This document shows, piece by piece, positions 1 through 5,120 of a stretch of 8,119 nt of DNA (the first letter of the stretch is position 1; each line of letters starts with the position of its first letter). The DNA is taken from the NCBI GenBank assembly GCA_964532225.1, contig CAZHHM010000035.1, forward strand, positions 1 through 8,119, read 5' to 3'. A program made the translations under genes and the position numbers. This DNA comes from CAZHHM01 sp964532225 (GTDB lineage Bacteria; Margulisbacteria; WOR-1; JAKLHX01). Below the pieces are notes generated by a model. That model did not search any database, had not been told where the DNA came from, and worked only from the letters and a program-made list of their open reading frames with translations.

Positions 1-858
1 GGGCTTTACAGGCTGAGGTCCGCCTATATCGATATTGCCATGGCTGCCGAAGGGCTTGAACTGCAGAAAAGCATTCTTGAAAGAAGAAAGAACAACACCG
101 ACCTGATAAAGCTCAGATATGACAGCGGCTGGGAGGACAGAGGCGCCTACCTCAGGACCAGGGCGGATGAAGCAGATGCTGTGTTCGGCGTAGATTCGGT
201 AAAAAGGGAGATCGAGCTTGCAGGCCTGAGACTTTCACAGTTGATCAGCACAGAGGTCAAAGGGCCTGTCGAGGCGGGGAGCGTTAAGGCCATGACCGCC
301 CCGGATATATTTTCTTTAGCATCCAATAGTCCTGACATGGTCAGCGCGGAAAAACAAAAAGAGCTCGCGGAGATAGATCTTAAGAGAACGGTATCGGGTT
401 TCCTTCCTGATATCTCGCTGCAGGGCTCCTTTTCGAGGTCCGGCGTGACCTGGCCGTTGAATAACGAAAACAAGTCGATAAGCCTCAACATGTCCTATCA
501 GTTCTTCCCGGGAGGAAGCAATATTGCAGATGTTGCAATTTACCGGGCGAAGGCCGACAAGGCGGCTGCCGATCATCAGGCGGCAAAAGACTCGGTGCGA
601 TACACTGTTTCATCGGCATATCTGTCCTTTGTTAACTCTGTCCAGGCGCTTGAAGTCGCCGATTTGTATCTGCAGGCTGCCAGAGAAAGATCGGATATCG
701 CAAGGACAAAGTACATCAACGGACTTATCAATTACGACGACTGGGACAGGATAGAGAATGAATATATCAACGCGGAAAAGCTCGTTCTTGCCAGGAAGAA
801 GAGCGCGCTTATGTCCGAGGCCGCCTGGCACAATTCGTACGGAGGATATGTAAAATGA
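1..858 (+). CDS. TolC-like outer-membrane efflux protein, 5' partial
   Basis: The reading frame is open from base 1 to the TGA at 856-858, giving the last 285 residues. Full outer-membrane efflux proteins usually have about 420-480 residues, so the signal peptide and first part lie upstream. The sequence shows the OEP pattern: long Ala/Glu/Lys/Arg-rich amphipathic helices, then a short beta-strand section around bases 400-520 (LPDISLQGSFSRSG and LNMSYQFFPGG), then a second long helical section ending in AWHNSYGG. This matches the internal duplication of TolC, with two helical-hairpin and beta-barrel halves. It would form the trimeric exit duct in the outer membrane and periplasm for the pump encoded downstream. 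Its stop overlaps the next start (ATGA), so translation is probably coupled. The family call is firm; the substrate is unknown. The ATG at base 40 is internal, since coding-like sequence (LRSAYIDIA) continues upstream of it. Confidence 0.85.
   Translation, partial: GLYRLRSAYIDIAMAAEGLELQKSILERRKNNTDLIKLRYDSGWEDRGAYLRTRADEADAVFGVDSVKREIELAGLRLSQLISTEVKGPVEAGSVKAMTAPDIFSLASNSPDMVSAEKQKELAEIDLKRTVSGFLPDISLQGSFSRSGVTWPLNNENKSISLNMSYQFFPGGSNIADVAIYRAKADKAAADHQAAKDSVRYTVSSAYLSFVNSVQALEVADLYLQAARERSDIARTKYINGLINYDDWDRIENEYINAEKLVLARKKSALMSEAAWHNSYGGYVK
841..846 (+). promoter_or_regulatory. Shine-Dalgarno site for the adaptor gene
   Basis: GGAGGA lies 8 bases before the ATG at 855, inside the last codons of the TolC-like gene. 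It supports the ATGA-overlap start and translational coupling. It is the strongest ribosome-binding site seen on the plus strand of this window. Confidence 0.75.
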
Positions 859-1805
859 CAAGACGATATCTGGCCCTGACCGTTATTGCCGCGAGCCTGC
901 TGGCCCTGACCTCATGTTCCGCCGAGAAGAAGCCGGACCTTGATACCGTCACGGTCAAAAAAGGCAGCATCCTTGCAAGCATACCGTCCGAAGGGACGGT
1001 GATGCCCCGCAACAGGCTCGAGATAAAGCCTCCCGTTGCAGGCCGGATCGAGAGCGTTCTGGTGAAAGAAGGTCAGGAGGTCTCAAAGGGACAGGTCCTT
1101 GCCTGGATGAGCTCTCAGGAAAGGGCGACACTGATAGACGCCGCAAGGTCAAAAGGCGCGGATGAGGTGAGGAAATGGGAAGAGATCTACAAGCCGTCGC
1201 CGATAATAGCGCCGATAAACGGATCTGTGATACAGTGCCGCATAGAGCCGGGACAGTCGTTCACGATAAACGATCCTGTGATAGTAATGGCTGACTTCCT
1301 TATTGTACAGGCTAATGTGGATGAGACCGATATCGGCAAGATCAGTAACGGTCAGCCGGTCACGATCAATATCGACGCATATCCTGACAGGCCTGTCCCT
1401 GGAAAAGTGTCCCACATCGCATATGAGTCCTCCACTATAAACAATGTCACCGTATATCAGGTGGATATACGGCCGGACAGGGCACCTGCATTCCTGCGTT
1501 CCGGGATGAGCGCTTCGGTGAAGTTCATGCAGGAGCGTAAGGACGGAGTTCTCCTTCTTCCGTCGAACGCTGTGAAGAAGAGGGGAAAAACGACCTATGC
1601 CTTTGTCATGAAGGAAGGGGCATCAAAGCCTTCAGCAGTTCAGGTAGAAACAGGGCTTGAGGACGATGCTAACATCGAGATCGTTTCCGGACTGACCGAA
1701 GGTCAGCCTGCGGTCATCCCGTCCGCTTCACTGTTGAGGGAGCTCATGCCCGGCAGGATGGGGCCTCCGAACGTGAACCCATTCCAGAGAAGATCGGGGT
1801 CCTGA
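855..1805 (+). CDS. MacA/HlyD-like periplasmic adaptor lipoprotein with short hairpin
   Basis: This is a 316-residue membrane-fusion protein that should link the inner-membrane ABC transporter to the outer-membrane channel. Residues 1-21 form a lipoprotein signal: basic MTRR, a hydrophobic stretch, then lipobox L18-T-S-C21, so the mature protein is probably lipid-anchored at Cys21. The first half of the lipoyl-like domain is at about 51-86 (PPVAGRIESVLVKEGQEVSKGQVL) and the second at about 113-147 (PIIAPINGSV...EPGQ). A beta-barrel follows at about 148-230 and a membrane-proximal domain to about 295, ending in a Pro/Arg-rich tail. Only about 26 residues separate the lipoyl halves, so the long coiled-coil hairpin of classical MacA is nearly absent. 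The gene overlaps the TolC-like gene and is one base from macB, so it belongs to a MacAB-TolC-type system. Adaptor identity is firm; the substrate is unknown. Confidence 0.88.
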   Translation: MTRRYLALTVIAASLLALTSCSAEKKPDLDTVTVKKGSILASIPSEGTVMPRNRLEIKPPVAGRIESVLVKEGQEVSKGQVLAWMSSQERATLIDAARSKGADEVRKWEEIYKPSPIIAPINGSVIQCRIEPGQSFTINDPVIVMADFLIVQANVDETDIGKISNGQPVTINIDAYPDRPVPGKVSHIAYESSTINNVTVYQVDIRPDRAPAFLRSGMSASVKFMQERKDGVLLLPSNAVKKRGKTTYAFVMKEGASKPSAVQVETGLEDDANIEIVSGLTEGQPAVIPSASLLRELMPGRMGPPNVNPFQRRSGS

Positions 1806-1806
1806 T

Positions 1807-3786
1807 ATGCCGGTCCTTATCGAAGTTAAGGACATAACCAAGACCTACCATATCGGCAGGGATATCGAGGTCCCTGTACTGAAAAAACTGTCCCTGCAGG
1901 TTGAGCAGGGGGATTTTGTCGCGATAATGGGGGCTTCAGGCTCCGGGAAGTCAACTCTCCTGTCGATACTGGGACTTCTTGACCGTCCGGACAGCGGAAA
2001 ATATCTTCTTCTAGGCAAGGACATAACCGGCATCAGCGACTCCGAAAGCGCCAGTCTGCGAAGCAGATTCTTCGGTTTTGTTTTTCAGGCCTTTAACCTG
2101 CTGCCGCGTACCGACCTTCTGTCGAACGTTTTCCTACCTCTTGTCTATTCGGGAAGAAAGGACAGGGAAAAGAAGAAAGAAGTTGTCTTGTTGATGGAAA
2201 AGGTGGGACTTGGCGGAAGGCTGAAACACAAACCCAACGAGATCTCCGGAGGTCAGCAGCAGAGAGTGGCACTGGTCAGGGCGCTTGCCAACGATCCTCT
2301 TGTGGTGCTTGCCGATGAGCCTACCGGAAATCTTGATTCCCGCTCGGCCCATGAGATAATCGCACTCTTCAAAGAGATGAACCAAAAAGGGAACACTATA
2401 ATTATGGTGACCCATGAGCCTCAACTGGCAAAGGAAGCCTCAAGGGTGATAACCCTGTCAGACGGTGCGATCGTCTCGGACGAAAGGACCAGAAGGCCCT
2501 GCCAAGAGGGCCAGTGCAGGCCGCTTGAAGAGCTCATGAAAGGGAAGGACCTCGGTAAGCGACAGCATTTCTCCCGCGAAATGATAGGCAATTACCTTGT
2601 GGACGCATTTTCATCGCTGCTTGCCAACAAGCTCCGCTCATTCCTCTCTATCCTTGGAGTCGTGATAGGCGTAGGAGCGATCATCGCTATGCTTGCGGTG
2701 GGCACCGGCGCTCAGGTCCAGGTACAGCAGTCGTTATCTGCTCTCGGTTCGAACCTTCTGATGGTAAGGTCGGTCTCAAGGACAGCGGGAATATCCTTTG
2801 GAGCTGATTCCGTTACAAGGTTCACCTTTGAGGATGTGGAAGCCGTAAGAAAACTTGACGGGGTTAAGTACGTCGTCCCTTACGTGACGGGCAGGGGCCA
2901 GGCGGTGTACGGCAATAAGAACTGGAGCACAAGCATTACGGGTACGACCCCGCAATACCAGGACATAAGGAATGCTTATCCCGAGCTGGGCAGGTTCTTT
3001 ACTTCAAATGAAATGAGCACAAGGGCAAAGGTGGCTGTCCTGGGCGCTACAGTAGCGAAGGAACTGTTCGGTGACAGCAATCCCGTCAATAAGTCGATCA
3101 AGATCAACAAGGTGAACTTCAAGGTCATCGGAGTTATACCCGAGAAAGGGGTGTCCGGTTTCAGGAACATGGACGACCAGATAGCTGTCCCTGCCACCAC
3201 GGCCATGAAAAGACTGCTGGGAACCGACTATATCAACTATTTCGACGTCCAGACGGACGATCCGAAGGACCTTGATATACTTCAGCAGGAGATCGTGCCT
3301 GCGCTGGTAAAGCTTCACAGGCTGCCGGATTCCCAGTCGGATGTATTTGACATCAGGAACATGGCAGATGTTCAAAAGGCCGCGAGGGAGACCGTAAGCA
3401 CTTTCTCTTTCCTTCTCGGCGCTATCGCCGCGGTCAGCCTTCTTGTGGGAGGCATAGGGATCATGAACATCATGCTGGTCATGGTAATGGAGCGCACGCA
3501 TGAGATAGGCCTGCGAAAAGCATTGGGGGCTGACAGCAAGGACATAGTTTACCAGTTCCTCATCGAGGCCGTCCTCATAAGCGTGCTCGGAGGAGCGATA
3601 GGCATACTGATAGGGGTGGGGATATCCTCGGTGATATCAATATTTGCGGGATGGTCGGTCTATGTCACGGTCAGGTCAGTTGTCCTGTCATTTGTCTTTT
3701 CGGTAATGGTCGGCGTGATATTCGGTATATGGCCTGCCAGAAAAGCCGCTAAGCTGATGCCGATAGAAGCTCTGCGTTACGAATAG
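1807..3786 (+). CDS. macB: MacB-type ABC transporter (fused ATPase and FtsX-like permease)
   Basis: The 659 residues are close to the usual MacB length. The N-terminal ATPase has Walker A GASGSGKST (42-50), Q-loop Gln94, an ISGGQ signature (146-150, for LSGGQ), Walker B VVLADE (166-171), D-loop NLDS (175-178) and H-loop His203. A linker of about 225-255 leads to TM1 (about 278-298). A periplasmic MacB core domain covers about 300-530, and the FtsX-like permease has TM2-TM4 at about 533-560, 584-612 and 620-642, with the conserved ERTHEIGLRKALGA stretch after TM2 and an IEALRYE end. MacB dimers use ATP hydrolysis to drive periplasmic substrates through adaptor and TolC. All catalytic motifs are intact. 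The ATG follows the adaptor stop by one base, with a weak GGGG ribosome-binding site 7 bases upstream. It could export a lipopeptide, macrolide or signal peptide; the sequence does not say which. Confidence 0.92.
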   Translation: MPVLIEVKDITKTYHIGRDIEVPVLKKLSLQVEQGDFVAIMGASGSGKSTLLSILGLLDRPDSGKYLLLGKDITGISDSESASLRSRFFGFVFQAFNLLPRTDLLSNVFLPLVYSGRKDREKKKEVVLLMEKVGLGGRLKHKPNEISGGQQQRVALVRALANDPLVVLADEPTGNLDSRSAHEIIALFKEMNQKGNTIIMVTHEPQLAKEASRVITLSDGAIVSDERTRRPCQEGQCRPLEELMKGKDLGKRQHFSREMIGNYLVDAFSSLLANKLRSFLSILGVVIGVGAIIAMLAVGTGAQVQVQQSLSALGSNLLMVRSVSRTAGISFGADSVTRFTFEDVEAVRKLDGVKYVVPYVTGRGQAVYGNKNWSTSITGTTPQYQDIRNAYPELGRFFTSNEMSTRAKVAVLGATVAKELFGDSNPVNKSIKINKVNFKVIGVIPEKGVSGFRNMDDQIAVPATTAMKRLLGTDYINYFDVQTDDPKDLDILQQEIVPALVKLHRLPDSQSDVFDIRNMADVQKAARETVSTFSFLLGAIAAVSLLVGGIGIMNIMLVMVMERTHEIGLRKALGADSKDIVYQFLIEAVLISVLGGAIGILIGVGISSVISIFAGWSVYVTVRSVVLSFVFSVMVGVIFGIWPARKAAKLMPIEALRYE

Positions 3787-3789
3787 CTG

Positions 3790-4329
3790 CTAGAAGCTCA
3801 TGAACCTCGGGCCGGTGTCTTTCTTAGGAGCAGGTTGAGCCGGTCTTTGCGGCATCTGCGGTTGTATCTCTTTCCTTATCTGAGGTGTCTGTTGTTGCAT
3901 CGGTCTAGGACTGAAAGAAGGAAGTATCGGATGAACGGAAACTGCCTGCCTGCCAACTGCCTGCCCTGCCGACAGGCGGGCTAACTGCGAGCTGCCAACT
4001 GCCATCTGCGGTCTTCTAAAACTTTCCGCCGTCTTTTTATCCGCAAGATAGATAATGTCGGTATCCCTTACAACATTGGTCGTCTTTATCCCTATTCCAT
4101 CGCCTTTTTTTGCTTTTAAGACGCTTTCATGCTCGATCTGTATCGAATCAACGCTCTGGCAGAAATCCGTAGTGTGCCCTTTGATGCGGATGATATCTCC
4201 GACCTTAAGCGGGTTCTTGAGCGTCGTTGTTATCACGTGTATCTTGTCGAATATGTGCTCGACCTTGCCGAGCAGTTCTTCTTTAGTTTTCTTGACTGCG
4301 GTTTTCTTCTTTGTTCGTTTTACAGGCAT
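3790..4329 (-). CDS. EF-Tu domain-2-like small protein with Pro/Gln-rich tail
   Basis: This is a 179-residue protein. Residues 1-18 are Lys-rich (MPVKRTKKKT). Residues 19-96 resemble the beta-barrel of translation factors (EF-Tu domain 2): GKVEHIFDKI, the LKVGDIIRIKGHTTDF stretch, IQIEH, KKGDGIGIK. Small standalone proteins of this kind are annotated as translation elongation factor-like; there is no GTPase domain and the role is not established. Residues 97-179 are low-complexity and rich in Gln/Pro/Arg/Ala. About residues 108-130 are encoded by a 7-8 base repeat (3941-4010). I chose the ATG at 4329 because AAGGAG lies 6 bases before it. A longer open frame reaches 4491 but only translates the GC-rich array. 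The gene converges on macB with 3 bases between stops and no visible terminator. The family call is fairly firm; the function is unknown. Confidence 0.8.
   Translation of the reverse strand: MPVKRTKKKTAVKKTKEELLGKVEHIFDKIHVITTTLKNPLKVGDIIRIKGHTTDFCQSVDSIQIEHESVLKAKKGDGIGIKTTNVVRDTDIIYLADKKTAESFRRPQMAVGSSQLARLSAGQAVGRQAVSVHPILPSFSPRPMQQQTPQIRKEIQPQMPQRPAQPAPKKDTGPRFMSF
3941..4010. repeat. 7-8 base repeat with hairpin inside a coding sequence
   Basis: Plus-strand units of 7-8 bases mostly end in TGCC (CTGCC, AACTGCC twice, GAGCTGCC, TAACTGC). They surround a hairpin of GCCTGCC (3959-3965) and GGCGGGC (3975-3981) with a 9-base loop, pairing over 7 positions if one T-G wobble is allowed. On the minus strand this encodes about residues 108-130 of the EF-Tu-like protein without a stop codon (QLARLSAGQAVGRQAV). 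It resembles the intergenic low-complexity repeats on either side of the neighbouring four-helix-bundle gene, but with TGCC in place of GGCC. Confidence 0.7.
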
Positions 4330-4335
4330 TATCTG

Positions 4336-4341
4336 CTCCTT
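4336..4341 (-). promoter_or_regulatory. Shine-Dalgarno site deciding the EF-Tu-like start
   Basis: On the minus strand AAGGAG (part of AAAAGGAGC) sits 6 bases before the ATG at 4329-4327. It fixes the start at 4329 and excludes the array-derived N-terminal extension. Confidence 0.8.
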
Positions 4342-4349
4342 TTGACAAA

Positions 4350-4358
4350 AGTATATCA
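4350..4358 (-). promoter_or_regulatory. Extended -10 promoter of the EF-Tu-like gene
   Basis: Read on the minus strand, TGATATACT matches the extended -10 form TGnTATAAT at all but one position. No -35 box is visible at the usual distance, where the GC-rich array begins; extended -10 promoters often lack one. Transcription would begin near 4343, giving a leader of roughly 13 bases that just includes the AAGGAG site. The prediction is by motif only. Confidence 0.5.
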
Positions 4359-4371
4359 TAAGGCAAGAGCA

Positions 4372-4505
4372 GGTAGCCGGTAGCCAGGGGCCAGTGGCCG
4401 GTAGCCGGTAGCCCCGGCCCCCGGCCCCCGGCCACCGGCCCCCGGACCCCGGCCACCGGCCCCCGGCCACCGGCCCCCGGACCCCGGCCACCGGCCCCCG
4501 GCTTC
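4372..4505. repeat. GC-rich tandem array of nineteen 7-base units (array A)
   Basis: From 4372 to 4504 the sequence divides into 19 consecutive 7-base units. The first six are of the GTAGCC kind: GGTAGCC twice, AGGGGCC, AGTGGCC, GGTAGCC twice. The next twelve (4414-4497) are CCGGCCC, CCGGCCA or CCGGACC, and the last is CCGGCTT. The GGCC core shifts by one base between the two parts. Bases 4428-4462 are repeated exactly at 4463-4497, a 35-base duplication of five units. In 4414-4497, 78 of 84 bases are G or C. The array starts 42 bases upstream of the EF-Tu-like start and ends just after the stop of the four-helix-bundle gene. No protein is supported here. Confidence 0.95.
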
Positions 4506-4513
4506 TCTTCCGA

Positions 4514-4894
4514 TTAACCGTACAAATGTCTAATTAAACCAATTAATAGCTTTATCGTTTGTTTTCTTGCAAGTTCGAGTTCTTCGTATTTTTTTGTATC
4601 GATATAACCCAGGTCCTTCGAGAACAGTAGATATGCCTCAATTTCGCCCAGTGATCCTTTTGCAACATTCAAAAAGTAGAGATATTCCTTTCTGCTTTTT
4701 CTTTCATATCCTTCAGCAATATTTGCCATTACTGAAACAGCCGATCTTCTTGTCTGAGATAGAAGCCCAAAAGTCTCGTTCTTTGGGAAGGCCACTGTAT
4801 CCTTATATATCTCAACTGCAAGCAAATATGATTTTTGCCATACTTCAAGGTCGCGGAATCCTCTTCGGTTGTTGATATGCGTAGGTTCCAACAT
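4514..4894 (-). CDS. Four-helix-bundle protein (S23/Avd-like family)
   Basis: This 126-residue protein matches the family first known from proteins encoded in 23S rRNA intervening sequences (four helix bundle, TIGR02436). Conserved pieces are FRDLEVWQKS (13-22), FPKNETFGLLSQTRRSAVS (36-54), MANIAEGYERKS (56-67), FLNVAKGSLGEIE (74-86) and a last helix ending at 126. Its length is typical and it appears intact. The superfamily includes Avd, the basic accessory protein of diversity-generating retroelements, which binds reverse transcriptase and nucleic acid; the function of free-standing members is unknown. The start is the ATG at 4894, because an in-frame TAA lies at 4904-4906. No clear Shine-Dalgarno site precedes it. 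The gene looks AT-richer than its neighbours by eye. It is enclosed by array A downstream and array B upstream. No rRNA or reverse transcriptase is in the window, so it is not an intervening sequence here. Confidence 0.9.
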   Translation of the reverse strand: MLEPTHINNRRGFRDLEVWQKSYLLAVEIYKDTVAFPKNETFGLLSQTRRSAVSVMANIAEGYERKSRKEYLYFLNVAKGSLGEIEAYLLFSKDLGYIDTKKYEELELARKQTIKLLIGLIRHLYG

Positions 4895-4926
4895 GTTGAA
4901 GTCTTAGCAATTTACCCGCCGTAGTT

Positions 4927-5006
4927 TGTAGCCAGGCAGCCAGTGGCCAGGGGCCTGTAGCCAGGCAGCCAGTGGCCACCGGACCCCGGCCCCCGGCTTC
5001 CGGCCA
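4927..5006. repeat. GC-rich array of 7-8 base units (array B)
   Basis: Units on the plus strand are TGTAGCC, AGGCAGCC, AGTGGCC, AGGGGCC, TGTAGCC, AGGCAGCC, AGTGGCC, ACCGGACC, CCGGCCC, CCGGCTT, CCGGCCA. Bases 4927-4948 recur exactly at 4956-4977, a 22-base match with a 29-base period. As in array A, GTAGCC-type units come first and CCGGCCC-type units follow. CCGGCCCCCGGCTTC occurs at 4986-5000 and also at 4491-4505. The two arrays are therefore direct repeats in organisation on either side of the four-helix-bundle gene. Array B ends 44 bases before the ATG of the radical SAM frame at 5051, or 6 bases before the alternative ATG at 5013. Confidence 0.93.
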
Positions 5007-5012
5007 CTAACA

Positions 5013-5120
5013 ATGAAATTCAAAGCCAAAAATAACGATAAATATATGACATGGGCGGACATGGTACTAGAAATATCGTCAGGTCAGAAGCAGGCGGCAA
5101 TAGGCTCCTGTGGGGCATAA
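5013..5120 (+). other. Alternative N-terminal frame of the radical SAM gene (possible frameshift)
   Basis: A 35-codon frame begins ATG at 5013 (MKFKAKNNDKYMTWADM...) and stops at TAA 5118-5120. It reads like ordinary protein, including a helix-like WADMVLEISSGQKQAA. One extra G in the GGGG run at 5112-5115 would join it to the radical SAM frame as GSCGGIRGNVDRLSS. The competing start at 5051 gives a Gly/Arg-rich, less protein-like N-terminus. Neither start has a Shine-Dalgarno site. This could be a sequencing or assembly error, a real mutation, or chance. Confidence 0.4.

Noticed and set aside
3004..3501. 165-codon open frame on the minus strand
   Set aside because: It is opposite the periplasmic domain of macB and is His/Arg/Asp-rich with no family signal; a shadow frame.
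3784..3792. TAGC-T-GCTA inverted repeat as a terminator between macB and the convergent gene
   Set aside because: The stem is 4 base pairs with a one-base loop and no T-run, too small to act as an intrinsic terminator.
4330..4491. N-terminal extension of the EF-Tu-like protein up to 4491 on the minus strand
   Set aside because: The 54 extra codons only translate the repeat array (GYRLPAT-like peptides), and a good ribosome-binding site precedes the ATG at 4329.
4514..4894. 23S rRNA intervening sequence or diversity-generating retroelement
   Set aside because: The family fits, but the window has no rRNA, no reverse transcriptase and no template/variable repeat pair.
4372..5006. CRISPR array
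   Set aside because: The units are 7-8 bases with no spacers, and no cas gene is present.
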